NCBI GenBank assembly: GCA_964591275.1
Contig: CAZQAE010000034.1
Span: 1-55,043 of the forward strand
DNA: 55,043 nucleotides
Reading direction: 5' to 3'
Source: G963674685 sp964591275
GTDB taxonomy: Bacteria > Lernaellota > Lernaellaia > JACKCT01
The position numbers were made by a program, and so were the translations under genes. Each line of letters opens with the position of its first letter. Positions within the stretch are counted from its first letter, which is position 1. The notes beneath the pieces were generated by a model. The model saw nothing but the letters and a program-made list of their open reading frames with translations, was not told where the DNA came from and did no database searches. Below, in pieces: positions 33,613-42,247 of this stretch.

Positions 33613-34671
33613 TCAATTGTTTTCCTTCACCTTCTCTTCAAGCTGGGCGCGCGCCTTTTTCATGGCCGTGTGAAGTTTTTTTCGCAACAAGTCCTGGGGC
33701 GGCAGTTCGGTCATGTAGGCGGCGACCCTGATTCCGCTTTTATCCAGTTGGAGAAGCTCGACATGCTCCTCGGTTTTGTCCGCGCACAGGATTAGCCCGA
33801 TGGGCGACTCCTCATTCGGTTCTTGCTCATATTTTTCCAACCAACGCAGGTAGAGTTCCATTTGGCCCTTGTCCGCCGCTTTGAATTTTCCAAGCTTTAG
33901 TTCGACGGCCACTAGCCGCCGCAGTTTCCTGTGGTAAAATAGTAAGTCCAGATAATAGTCATCGTTGTCCACGGTAATCCGCTTTTGCCGGGCCACAAAG
34001 GAAAAGCCCACGCCCAGTTCCAGGATAAAGGATTCAAGTTCGCGCAGAATGGCCGCTTCCAAATCTTTCTCGCCGTAAATGTCTTTGAGCCCCAGGAAAT
34101 CAAGGAAATAGGGATCACGAAAAACCAGATCAGGCGTGAGTTTGTTCTCCTCGCGCAATTCCGTGAGCTCTTGCCTGATAAGTTTTTCCGGCTTTTTCGA
34201 CAGCGCCGTGCGCTCGTAGAGCATTCCCTGAACTTTAGACCGCAAAGTCCGTACGCTCCATCTTTCCATGCGACACATTTCGGCATAAAAATCTCGTTGG
34301 AGACTATTTTTAAAAGGCAAAATGGCGACGAAATGGCTCCAACTCAATTGTCGTGACAGCGTCGCGACAATCTCCACATTCGGAAAATATTCGGCAAATT
34401 GAACCATGCGTCGCAGATTTTTTTCAGAGAATCCCCTGCCGTACTCCTCCGTCAATTTTCCACTCACTGCGTAGACAATCTGCTTGCCGTATTCGGCTCG
34501 TTCCTCCTTCAGGATATCCTGCCGGATTCGTCGCCCTACACTCCAGTAAAGGCCAATCAGCGTGGCATTGACCGACCGCGCCACCTCCTGCTTAGACTGC
34601 TCGATCATTTCACGCAGATCTACAAGCAGGCTTTGAGCAACAAGTTTCTTTTCAGACAAGATCGCCTCCAT
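33613..34671 (-). CDS. YhcG / DUF1016 PDDEXK nuclease family protein
   Basis: This 352-residue protein has an N-terminal DNA-binding-like part (ATLIGLYWSVGRRIRQDIL; GFSEKNLRRMVQFAEYFP; LSWSHFVAILP) and a C-terminal PDDEXK nuclease core. YYLDLLFYHRKLRRLVAVEL and KLGKFKAAD give the Asp and ExK catalytic residues. YhcG proteins are implicated in DNA processing and sometimes travel with mobile or defence loci. ATG at 34671 is chosen over the adjacent TTG. It converges with the radical SAM gene, 10 bp apart. Confidence 0.9.
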   Translation of the reverse strand: MEAILSEKKLVAQSLLVDLREMIEQSKQEVARSVNATLIGLYWSVGRRIRQDILKEERAEYGKQIVYAVSGKLTEEYGRGFSEKNLRRMVQFAEYFPNVEIVATLSRQLSWSHFVAILPFKNSLQRDFYAEMCRMERWSVRTLRSKVQGMLYERTALSKKPEKLIRQELTELREENKLTPDLVFRDPYFLDFLGLKDIYGEKDLEAAILRELESFILELGVGFSFVARQKRITVDNDDYYLDLLFYHRKLRRLVAVELKLGKFKAADKGQMELYLRWLEKYEQEPNEESPIGLILCADKTEEHVELLQLDKSGIRVAAYMTELPPQDLLRKKLHTAMKKARAQLEEKVKENN

Positions 34672-34683
34672 CAAGCTGATGAA

Positions 34684-35163
34684 CTATTTTTTGGATTCGC
34701 CGGGGCGTTTTCGATCCCGCAGCGCGAAAAAGGTCAGTCCAAAGGAAACCATCAGGGCAAAGGCGGCTAGGGCGTGCGCACGGGGTGTGACCCATCCTCC
34801 CAGGGGATGCGCGATGATTTCCGGTGGGTGGACGGGAAATCCTTTGGGATCGAACATGGAAAAGAAGACTTCGTTTTCGAAAAGCATGGCGCACGCGACA
34901 AGTATCGGAACAAGGCAGACAAGTCCGCTGACCGCGCCGTCTTCGATATTCAGCGCGTCATTTTTTCCAAGACATCGGACGCCGGCGGCAAATGCGGCCA
35001 GGGCGAGGATTGGTCGAATCAAATCCATGCAAAGAATCGAAGCGACTTCGTGATGCAGTTTGAAGCTCCAGGCGCTGTGCCACAATCCGCCGAGCTTTGT
35101 CCAAAGCGAGAAAAACAGCAGCGCCGACAGACTAAAGAGTATGAATGCGCAGACCTTTCTCAT
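34684..35163 (-). CDS. Membrane protein, four helices
   Basis: This 159-residue hydrophobic protein starts MRKVCAFILFSLSALLFFSL. Helices follow near LIRPILALAAFAAGV, GLVCLVPILVACAML and AHALAAFALMVSFGLTFFAL. It overlaps the upstream membrane-protein gene by ATGA, so the start is well set; a longer reading in this frame is a shadow of that gene. No family is recognised. It acts with its partner, perhaps as a two-subunit membrane complex. Confidence 0.7.
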   Translation of the reverse strand: MRKVCAFILFSLSALLFFSLWTKLGGLWHSAWSFKLHHEVASILCMDLIRPILALAAFAAGVRCLGKNDALNIEDGAVSGLVCLVPILVACAMLFENEVFFSMFDPKGFPVHPPEIIAHPLGGWVTPRAHALAAFALMVSFGLTFFALRDRKRPGESKK

Positions 35164-35822
35164 GACCGATCCTGATAACGGATAATGATCAGCACCGCCG
35201 CGAAGACAGCCAGCGACGCCAGAAGCGCCAAACCCGTGGGATCCATAAGAGGCGCCTGATCCTGCCGGGCGAAAAATTCCAAAAATCCTTCCGGAGCCGC
35301 TATGCCGCCCGCCACGACCGTGCGCGTCAGTTCCAATCCCGCCGTCACAGCCAACAGCCCGGCCAGTCGCCGGACAAGCGGCCTCACGCCATCGACTCGA
35401 ATCAAGCCGAATCCACGAAGGGGCAAGGGACCCAGAACAATCTGGAATCCGCCCAGAACCAGAAGCGAAATGAACAGCCCCATGATGAACATCTGCGTGG
35501 GAAAGGTGGAAAGAAAGAGAATGTTGCCGGTGGTTGGGGTCAGAACCCCTAGAAGTTGCCCCACCTCTCCGTGCGCCAGCGCCGCTGCATAAAAGAAGCA
35601 CACGAAAGCAACAAAGAGCAGCAGCCACGCGGCCATAAGAGCTGCCAGACCCACGAAAACCAAGGGTATTGAAAGCCACTTGGCTTGCGCCAAAGGCAAT
35701 CCCTCGACGACGGCTTTGAATGGGATGGAATCCGGCGCCCGGCGCCAGAGTCGCCGCCCCAACAGCCATGTCGCGATAGCTAAAACGGCGACAGCGGCAA
35801 TTATGCGAATCACGTCGATCAT
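35160..35822 (-). CDS. Membrane protein, five to six helices
   Basis: This 220-residue protein has helices near residues 3-24, 50-80, 100-130, 150-165 and 195-215 (IRIIAAVAVLAIATWLLG; LVFVGLAALMAAWLLLFV; MGLFISLLVLGGFQIVLG; LALLASLAVFAAVLIII). It is coupled to the downstream membrane gene by ATGA overlap. It has no recognised family or catalytic motif. Confidence 0.7.
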   Translation of the reverse strand: MIDVIRIIAAVAVLAIATWLLGRRLWRRAPDSIPFKAVVEGLPLAQAKWLSIPLVFVGLAALMAAWLLLFVAFVCFFYAAALAHGEVGQLLGVLTPTTGNILFLSTFPTQMFIMGLFISLLVLGGFQIVLGPLPLRGFGLIRVDGVRPLVRRLAGLLAVTAGLELTRTVVAGGIAAPEGFLEFFARQDQAPLMDPTGLALLASLAVFAAVLIIIRYQDRS

Positions 35823-35856
35823 GATTTCATTTTAGTCCACATCAAAATTCCTGCAA

Positions 35857-36906
35857 TCACTCTTCCGATATCAGCGAAGCTGCGGTAAAGACGCAATAGT
35901 CTTCGGATGATCCGTCGGCGACATATATGGCCTTGCCGTCGGCGTCAATGGCGCATGGCAAACCTGAGGCCGCGCGCGTCCGGATATTCCATCGGCCATG
36001 ACGAAATTCGGTTGTGATAATCCGCCTTTTATACTTTGAAAGAGCTGCAACGCCGTCGGGAATCTTTGCGAGGCCGACTACGCCGAAGCCGACTTTAATC
36101 GGCGCGAGCACCCTGCCGGTCAATACGTCCAGCACGGCGATATGATCCGACTCTGGTAGTGCGATGAAAATTTCGGCTTCGCCGATTTCCATGTCCACGG
36201 GCCCCGGAGGCGTATCAACCCGAAACACTTCTTTTCCACTGTTCAAATCCAGGGCCGTGACTTCCTCGGCCATCGGATTGAGCATATGCAAGACATTTCG
36301 GCCAGAATCGAAACGCAATACCCAGGGATGAGATGACTCCTCATGCCAATAGGCTTTCGCCTCATACACGATTTGAAATTCGCCTTTTCCCGAGTTCAGA
36401 TCAGGCAGTCTCAAAACTCCGTACTGAAAACGCAGAAAAGCGGGGAAAATGAAGGGAAATTCCTTTTTTTCGAATTGGTCGTGACTTTTTTCATAAAAGG
36501 CCAGGTACCAGGCGTCCTGGCCTTTGGTCATGGCCGCAACGACAATTTCAGATTTCATGGGAAGGCGAACTCGCCTTATGTCTTTTGCGCCAGGTCCCAG
36601 CAGAAAATAAGCGTCGTCCTGATATTGCAGGGCGACTGTTCGACCGCTTTTCGTGTCAGCATCGACGGATTGCACGGGGCCTTCAAGGCTCCAACGCGCA
36701 ATCTCATTGCCCTCGCTGATCCTGCGAACGGTACGACTGAACATGCCGCCGAGAATAACCTCGTCTCCGACGACATGAATGTTCGTATCGCCAGCTCCCC
36801 GATCCTCGATCCGCTGTTTGTGCAGTGGGGAAAAGTGAAATCCACCAATCACGGCGATCAGCAGACACATAGTTGAGATATGGGTGTATCGAATTGCCCT
36901 GTTCAT
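35857..36906 (-). CDS. Secreted beta-propeller (YVTN/NHL-like) protein
   Basis: This protein of about 349 residues has an N-terminal signal or anchor helix (STMCLLIAVIGGFHFSP). It continues with repeated beta-propeller blades: HVVGDEVILGGMFSRTVRR; WVLRFDSGRNVLHMLNP; IFIALPESDHIAVLDVLTGR; GVAALSKYKRRIITTEF. I prefer the ATG at 36906. The in-frame GTG at 36930 lies right in the tail of a terminator hairpin. Its likely role is scaffold or ligand binding in the periplasm. Confidence 0.65.
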   Translation of the reverse strand: MNRAIRYTHISTMCLLIAVIGGFHFSPLHKQRIEDRGAGDTNIHVVGDEVILGGMFSRTVRRISEGNEIARWSLEGPVQSVDADTKSGRTVALQYQDDAYFLLGPGAKDIRRVRLPMKSEIVVAAMTKGQDAWYLAFYEKSHDQFEKKEFPFIFPAFLRFQYGVLRLPDLNSGKGEFQIVYEAKAYWHEESSHPWVLRFDSGRNVLHMLNPMAEEVTALDLNSGKEVFRVDTPPGPVDMEIGEAEIFIALPESDHIAVLDVLTGRVLAPIKVGFGVVGLAKIPDGVAALSKYKRRIITTEFRHGRWNIRTRAASGLPCAIDADGKAIYVADGSSEDYCVFTAASLISEE

Positions 36907-36931
36907 CAAGGTCGCCGCGCAATTTTTCACG

Positions 36932-36956
36932 AAAAAAGCGCCTCACATTGAGGCGC
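36932..36956 (-). terminator. Rho-independent terminator after the pil-aroB-lipoprotein unit
   Basis: On the minus strand GCGCCTCA-ATG-TGAGGCGC (36938-36956) is followed by TTTTTT (36932-36937). It is a clean 8-bp stem, 33 bp after the lipoprotein stop. Confidence 0.9.
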
Positions 36957-36988
36957 TTTCATTTAAGCGATTGTTTTAGCAACTGGCT

Positions 36989-37759
36989 TTATGCGTCATC
37001 ATCGACAACGTCATCATCCCCTGTGTCCTCGCCCGCATCATCGACGCTGATCTCAACGGTGTATTTGGCCACGTGAACCCCAATGTCCACCATTGCCCCA
37101 TAGGTCGATGTGCTGCCCGGATAAATCGGAATCGGCCAGATGAGTTTGATTTCGCTCATTCCTCTGCCATCCGTTTTGTCCATAAAAGGCTCGGCCAAAG
37201 CCGTCGGAGTGACGGGAGAACATCGCTGTTCATTGACGCCCCACATTTCAACTCCCTGCCCACAAACGCTGCTGCGCATTCCAATTGTCGTCCATCGAAC
37301 TTCCATGTCGTTGTAGGGATTCAAAACGTCGGTTGACGCGATTTCGCTCCCAGCTCCTCTCGAAACGATAGCCGTCAATATGATTTCTCTATAACCGCAG
37401 TCCCCCGGTTTCATCCTCAGGCGATAGGAATCTTGAATATCGCCGCCCAGTTCCAAATAGTTGGCTTCGCAACAAGACCTCAACTCGTCGCCAGTATAAG
37501 GATCACAGGTAGAAACAGGGCTGTTAGTGCAATGATTGATCAATGATGTCCGAAAGACGGATGTACAAGGTTCCGGCACACCAAGTGTCGCGTTGACGGA
37601 ATAGGACTCAGTCAGCGCAGTGCCTTCCTCCGCCTGCACGATTTGGACAACGGCGTCGCCAGGAGCCTGCGAAGGATCCAGTTCACCACATGACCAAAAA
37701 ACCGCCAGTCCACCTGCAAGAATCGCAAGGACCGACATGTACAAAATTTTCTTTCTCAT
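36989..37759 (-). CDS. Asp-tailed lipoprotein
   Basis: This 256-residue protein starts MRKKILYMSVLAILAGGLAV, then FWSCGELD, a lipobox, with GGAGGAAA upstream of the ATG. The body has about seven further Cys (EPCTSVF, NHCTNS, STCDPY, SCCEAN, GDCGYR, VCGQGV, QRCSPV) and a beta-rich look. The C-terminus is acidic (GEDTGDDDVVDDDA). It follows aroB by 18 bp and is probably the last gene of the pilus-aroB operon, ending at the terminator at 36932-36956. It may be a pilus-associated outer-membrane protein; no family is known. Confidence 0.7.
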   Translation of the reverse strand: MRKKILYMSVLAILAGGLAVFWSCGELDPSQAPGDAVVQIVQAEEGTALTESYSVNATLGVPEPCTSVFRTSLINHCTNSPVSTCDPYTGDELRSCCEANYLELGGDIQDSYRLRMKPGDCGYREIILTAIVSRGAGSEIASTDVLNPYNDMEVRWTTIGMRSSVCGQGVEMWGVNEQRCSPVTPTALAEPFMDKTDGRGMSEIKLIWPIPIYPGSTSTYGAMVDIGVHVAKYTVEISVDDAGEDTGDDDVVDDDA

Positions 37760-37777
37760 TGACTTTCCTCCATGGCC

Positions 37778-38872
37778 TTAGCGCCAGGACCAGTGTTTCC
37801 GATCAAGCAAACGCTCTGCGCCAATCGGCGCTATCCGCGCATGTCCCAAGGGACCTGGCATTACAATCATCAACTGATTACCCTTTTTCTTCTTGTCAAC
37901 AGCCAGTGAGGGAAGAATCGCCTCCGGTTCAGGGGTTTTTCTTCCAACAAGACCCAGTCTTTCCACCAGGGAACGGATCCTTTCATTCTCGGCTGCGCTT
38001 AACACGCCGCATTCAACGGACAATGAGTTAATCACCAACAATCCCATGGCGACTGCCTCGCCATGCGACCACCGCCGAAAACCCCCGACCGCCTCAATCG
38101 CATGCCCGACGGTGTGTCCCAAGTTGAGCACTGCGCGCTGACCACTTTTGTCCTCAGGGTCCCGGGCGACAACTTCCATTTTCTTCCGTGCGCATGCCCT
38201 GATAAGTCCCACGAGGGCATCAGGATTTTTATCCAACAGTCCTTCGGCTTTCTTTTCCAAAAGCGACAGAATCCCGGAATCAAGACATTCTCCGGTTTTC
38301 AGGGCCTCGCTCAGACCGTTTCGGATCTCGCGCATGGAAAGCGTCTGAAGAAATGCAGGTGCGATCAGCACCCCGAGAGGATTCCAGAAGGACCCCATAA
38401 TGTTTTTGGCACCCGGTAAGTCCGTTCCTGTTTTTCCTCCCATCCCCGCATCGAGTTGTCCGACCAACGTGGTGGGAACGCCAATCCAGCGTATTCCGCG
38501 CATGTACACGGACGCGGCAAAACCCACGATATCCGTGAGTGCCCCGCCGCCTACGGCGATGACGATGTCGTAGCGATCTGCTCCATGAGTAATCAGTTTT
38601 TCAAAGATCTTCCCTAAACCCTCAAGCGTTTTGCCCGATTCTCCTCCCTGCGCGCTAATCAGTCGCGCGTCAGGAAGTTTTCTGCAAAGCGCATCAAAAA
38701 ATCCTTCTTCCCACAATTTCCGGACCCGCCGCTCCGCAATCACGAAGGTCCGACCCGATTCCCCAAGCCGCCTTACCTGCCGGGCCAGCGATACAGCGGC
38801 CCTCTCGGCATCCCCTGTTTCAATCCATACAGGATGCGGCTTCGGATTTCCCTGCCATGTTAAAGATCTCAA
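37778..38872 (-). CDS. aroB: 3-dehydroquinate synthase
   Basis: Second step of the shikimate pathway, DAHP to 3-dehydroquinate, needing NAD+ and a divalent metal. Motifs are AVGGGALTDIVGFAASVYMR, GKTGTDLPGAKN, NLGHTVGHAIE and WSHGEAVAMG, the last two supplying metal ligands. The length of 364 is normal. The start appears to be TTG at 38872, only 12 bp after the pilQ stop. PilQ followed by aroK-aroB is common in Gram-negatives; here aroK is missing between them. Confidence 0.95.
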   Translation of the reverse strand: MRSLTWQGNPKPHPVWIETGDAERAAVSLARQVRRLGESGRTFVIAERRVRKLWEEGFFDALCRKLPDARLISAQGGESGKTLEGLGKIFEKLITHGADRYDIVIAVGGGALTDIVGFAASVYMRGIRWIGVPTTLVGQLDAGMGGKTGTDLPGAKNIMGSFWNPLGVLIAPAFLQTLSMREIRNGLSEALKTGECLDSGILSLLEKKAEGLLDKNPDALVGLIRACARKKMEVVARDPEDKSGQRAVLNLGHTVGHAIEAVGGFRRWSHGEAVAMGLLVINSLSVECGVLSAAENERIRSLVERLGLVGRKTPEPEAILPSLAVDKKKKGNQLMIVMPGPLGHARIAPIGAERLLDRKHWSWR

Positions 38873-38884
38873 ATCCAGTCGCTC

Positions 38885-40369
38885 TTAAACGACCGGCTTG
38901 TCCTGAACAATCCGTGGTGTAATGAATATCAACAATTCCGCACGTTTATTGACCTCTTTTCGGTCACGGAAAAACATGCCGAGGATCGGAATTTTTGACA
39001 ACCAGGGCACAGACAGTACGGTCTGCGCCTCTTCTGACGTAAAAATACCGCCGATGACCGTTGTTTCTCCATTGCGAACGAGGGTTTCGGTCTGCGCTTC
39101 TTTCCTGTCGATAGCCGGATCACCGGTCGATGTCGGAATCGAAGTATTCGGCGCGTTCTTTGATATTGAAATAACCATGATGATGCTTTTGTCGTTTGTC
39201 ACATGCGGCGTCACGGTCAACTTCAGATCAGCTTCGATGAACTGCAACGATGTTTCGCCCTGCTGCCTGATCTGAAAGGGGATGCTCGTACCGGACCTGA
39301 TCGTGGCCTCTTTGTTGTCCAGAGTTACAATTTTCGGCTGGCTGATAATGCGCCCTTCGCCGCGATTTTCCATGGCTGAAAGCTGCAAATCCAATGCGAT
39401 AACGTCGTTGATGGATCCTAAAGTCAGGCCGAGGCCGCCGCCGGAACCCATGCCGATGGGAGCAGGCAGATTGACGATGTAGTTTGCGGTGGGAATGGCG
39501 GGAATTGCCGAACCTGCCGCAGTGGTGCCAACAGCCGTCGAGCCTGCGGTGTTGGTCTGTTCCCCCAGTGCGTTGGCACCGGTCAAGCGAACATTGTTGG
39601 GGAATGTCAGACCCGTGGCATTTCCGTGCGCCGCATTGGCGACGTAATAACCACCCCATTTGATGCCGAGTTCCCGTGTGAAGTCCGTATTCGCCTCGAC
39701 TATGCGGGCCTGAATAAGAACCTGTGGCGTCTGCGTGTCGAGGGTAATAACGAGTTTTTTCGCCTGGTCTATGTTTTCCTGAAGATCCTTGATGACCAGA
39801 ACGTTTGTACGCTCGTCGTGCGTAACCTGTCCTCGCGTGGAGGTCACAGCGCGAATCTGTTGCACCATATCCTCAGCATTGGCGTAAGAAACCGGAATGA
39901 TCTCAAGGACGAGATCCTCCAGCATCAATTCAGCTTGCTTGGCCGCCAGTTGCTGCGTGTTTTCCGCCTGGAGAGTTGCGGAAGGCGCAATGCGAATGAT
40001 GTTTCCTTCCTGAACTTTCCCCAATCTTTTGGTCTTCAGAATAACATCCAAAGCCTGATCCCAGGGAACATCCTTCAGCTTAATTGTAATCTTCCCGGCC
40101 ACATCCTCGCCCGCCACGATATTCATGCCGGACACTTCGGAAAGAACTCTCAGGACGCTTCTTACTTCCGCTTCCTGATAATCCATCGTAATCTTCTTCC
40201 CATAGTATTGCTTTTCAGCAAACTCACCCGCCAGCGGGACATAACCCTCTTCCTGGGCGTGGGCTGAAGAAACAATCATGCACACAGCCGCCGCGTTGAG
40301 CGCCATGACGCACATGATGACCGTCAAGTTTAAGCTCAGGGAAGGGATCCTGTAGCTTTTCTTCCGCAT
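38885..40369 (-). CDS. pilQ: Type IV pilus secretin PilQ
   Basis: This outer-membrane channel lets the pilus out. A signal peptide (residues 1-39) is followed by an STN/N0 domain (ITMDYQEAEVRSVLRVLSEV, NIVAGEDVAGKITIKLKDVP) and an N1 domain (VLEIIPVSYANAEDMVQQIR; TNVLVIKDLQENIDQA). The secretin beta-barrel comes last (RGEGRIISQPKIVTLDNKEA; VRNGETTVIGGIF; KIPILGMFFRDR; AELLIFITPRIV). At about 494 residues it lacks the AMIN domains of long PilQs. AAGGAGGG lies ahead of the ATG at 40369. It is the last pilus gene of the pilMNOPQ operon. Confidence 0.95.
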   Translation of the reverse strand: MRKKSYRIPSLSLNLTVIMCVMALNAAAVCMIVSSAHAQEEGYVPLAGEFAEKQYYGKKITMDYQEAEVRSVLRVLSEVSGMNIVAGEDVAGKITIKLKDVPWDQALDVILKTKRLGKVQEGNIIRIAPSATLQAENTQQLAAKQAELMLEDLVLEIIPVSYANAEDMVQQIRAVTSTRGQVTHDERTNVLVIKDLQENIDQAKKLVITLDTQTPQVLIQARIVEANTDFTRELGIKWGGYYVANAAHGNATGLTFPNNVRLTGANALGEQTNTAGSTAVGTTAAGSAIPAIPTANYIVNLPAPIGMGSGGGLGLTLGSINDVIALDLQLSAMENRGEGRIISQPKIVTLDNKEATIRSGTSIPFQIRQQGETSLQFIEADLKLTVTPHVTNDKSIIMVISISKNAPNTSIPTSTGDPAIDRKEAQTETLVRNGETTVIGGIFTSEEAQTVLSVPWLSKIPILGMFFRDRKEVNKRAELLIFITPRIVQDKPVV

Positions 40370-40392
40370 CAATATCCCTCCTTAAAAGGCAC

Positions 40393-41001
40393 TTATTCTT
40401 CCCGTTGGGGATGCAGATTAATCGTTAATGGGGCCGACACCGGTTCTCCACCTTCGACGGTGAATTTAATTCTTTTCTCAATTATCAAAACGGAGCTATC
40501 GTTTATTTGCTCAATGACCCCGTTATTTCTACCTATTTTCGTTCCGATTCCGACCACGTAGGCGTGACCCCTAGCATCTTCAAAAATGGCGCGAGGTTGA
40601 TCCTCGTCGGCCACAATTCCAACCAGTTTGAAGTAGCGCACTTCAAATTGCGTCAGTACGCCGCCGGCCTCACTGCCGGGGGAGTTTGGCTGATCAAATC
40701 CGCCTTGCGTAAAGGAGACAAAAGGGTCAACCTTGTTAATCGGATTATACTGATATCCAATCTCGGCACTATTCCCGTCTTCGTATTCGGCGTCATCAAC
40801 CCGAATCTCAGTCCTCCTCGCCGCCTTATTGACGACGACATCTTTTTCTTTACTAACTTCTTTTTTAGGACTTTTGTTATCAACCTGTTTTTCCGCATCT
40901 TCGGCTTCATCTCCCCCGCACGCAGCGAAGGCAAAGGCACCCGCCATGAAAACCGCAATGATCAGAATCAGGTATTTATTCGGATGTTTCGAAAATCTCA
41001 T
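40393..41001 (-). CDS. pilP: Type IV pilus lipoprotein PilP
   Basis: PilP links the inner-membrane PilM-N-O platform to the PilQ secretin. It starts YLILIIAVFMAGAFAFAACG with a lipobox, has a charged linker (KSPKKEVSKEKDVVV), then the PilP beta domain (VRYFKLVGIVADEDQPRAIF; AYVVGIGTKIGRNNGVIEQI). The length of 202 is normal. The gap to pilQ is 23 bp. Confidence 0.93.
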   Translation of the reverse strand: MRFSKHPNKYLILIIAVFMAGAFAFAACGGDEAEDAEKQVDNKSPKKEVSKEKDVVVNKAARRTEIRVDDAEYEDGNSAEIGYQYNPINKVDPFVSFTQGGFDQPNSPGSEAGGVLTQFEVRYFKLVGIVADEDQPRAIFEDARGHAYVVGIGTKIGRNNGVIEQINDSSVLIIEKRIKFTVEGGEPVSAPLTINLHPQREE

Positions 41002-41019
41002 GCCCGTCCCGTCCGTTGT

Positions 41020-41592
41020 TTACCCTTTTTTTGCCTTGGTTTTTCCTGTCCGTTTTTGTTTAACGAACCTAAAAGCCGTGGCGGTGCATGTCGTTGTCAC
41101 AACTGTCTCGCCATTTTTAATATTCGGATTGCCTATCTTGACATTGGCAATGTTGATTATTCGTTTTTCCTGGCTGATTTTGTCGAAGAAAATTGCGACA
41201 TTGTGGTACTGCCCGGTAATCTGAAGATCAATGGGCACCTCGGAGTACAGTTCCTTGACGATTTCCGGCCGTACAGTGAAAGTTTCCATGTCGATTCCGG
41301 AGACCTGTGCATTGTTGGCCAGCATGTTGAGAATCTCGCCGATCTCCTTATCATTGGGGAGTTGAGAAAGAGCCTCGCCAAGTCTGTCGTTGAGTTCGTC
41401 CACCTGCAACATGAATCGTTCTTTGTCCTTAGCGATCTGCTGCTTTTCCAACATATCCGAGCGCTTGTTGTCCAAAACTGTCTGCAATTCGTTGATCTCG
41501 TCAATTTTTGGCAGGTAAAACGCAAAGATATAGGCGGCAGCGACGGCAACCACCAAGGCTGCTACTACTAGTATTCCCTTAGTTCCGGCCAT
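41020..41592 (-). CDS. pilO: Type IV pilus assembly protein PilO
   Basis: This is a single-pass inner-membrane protein (ILVVAALVVAVAAAYIFAFY) with a periplasmic coiled coil (LQTVLDNKRSDMLEKQQIAK) and a ferredoxin-like domain (PIDLQITGQYHNVAIFFDKI). It pairs with PilN to form the alignment subcomplex. AAGGAG precedes the ATG. The gap to pilN is 46 bp. Confidence 0.93.
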   Translation of the reverse strand: MAGTKGILVVAALVVAVAAAYIFAFYLPKIDEINELQTVLDNKRSDMLEKQQIAKDKERFMLQVDELNDRLGEALSQLPNDKEIGEILNMLANNAQVSGIDMETFTVRPEIVKELYSEVPIDLQITGQYHNVAIFFDKISQEKRIINIANVKIGNPNIKNGETVVTTTCTATAFRFVKQKRTGKTKAKKG

Positions 41593-41638
41593 CGGCTACA
41601 CGCTCCTTAGGATCGTTAATCAAAATTCGCCTCATGGC

Positions 41639-42247
41639 TCATCTGGGCACATCCGGCATATGAATTGCGCTCACCAGCTGGAAACTCTTGGCCGCTACCC
41701 CGGAGGCGTTTGTTTTATTTCCCTTTCCCATCTTCGACTGCACGCCAGACAACTCGACATTGCTGAAAAACGGCGACTTCTCCAAATTGCCCATGAAAAC
41801 GCTGATTTGGGAGTGGTCCGTTGAGAATCCCACTAATGTCATACTGTTGCCGTTCTCGCTGACTTCACCCAACCAAAGTCGCGGAGGGACTGCGCTGGCG
41901 AGTTGATCCATGAAATGAATTGGCCCCTTCTTCTTCATCTCCAATTGTTTTATCACGCCCAACTTTTCCTCGAGATCTCCCTTTTGCTTTTTGAAATCCT
42001 CGACATTGGCGATATCAACATTCAGGTCCTTGATCTTTTTTTCGATTCCAGCGATCTCGCCGTTGATCACATTGACATTTTTGCCCAATTTCCAATGCCA
42101 TAGGCCCAAGACTAAACAGGTTCCCAGCACGGCCAGGAGCCCGATCACAACCAGCATCACGGGGATTTCACGGATTGGCTTAGAAACCTTCCGTCTCTTT
42201 TTAACTCTTTTTCGCCTGTCTTCGGGAAGTAGGTTGACTTTAATCAT
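41639..42247 (-). CDS. pilN: Type IV pilus assembly protein PilN
   Basis: It begins MIKVNLLPEDRRKRVKKRRK, the cytoplasmic NLLP tail that docks in PilM. A membrane helix (MLVVIGLLAVLGTCLVLGLW), a coiled coil and a periplasmic domain (RLWLGEVSENGNSMTLVGFS) follow. It overlaps pilM by ATGA. Confidence 0.94.
   Translation of the reverse strand: MIKVNLLPEDRRKRVKKRRKVSKPIREIPVMLVVIGLLAVLGTCLVLGLWHWKLGKNVNVINGEIAGIEKKIKDLNVDIANVEDFKKQKGDLEEKLGVIKQLEMKKKGPIHFMDQLASAVPPRLWLGEVSENGNSMTLVGFSTDHSQISVFMGNLEKSPFFSNVELSGVQSKMGKGNKTNASGVAAKSFQLVSAIHMPDVPR

Noticed and set aside
34684..35769. 361-residue reading of the membrane-protein gene
   Set aside because: The first 200 residues are an out-of-frame reading of the neighbouring membrane-protein gene; the real start is 35163.
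40507..41571. 354-residue plus-strand ORF
   Set aside because: Antisense to pilP and pilO, both well supported.
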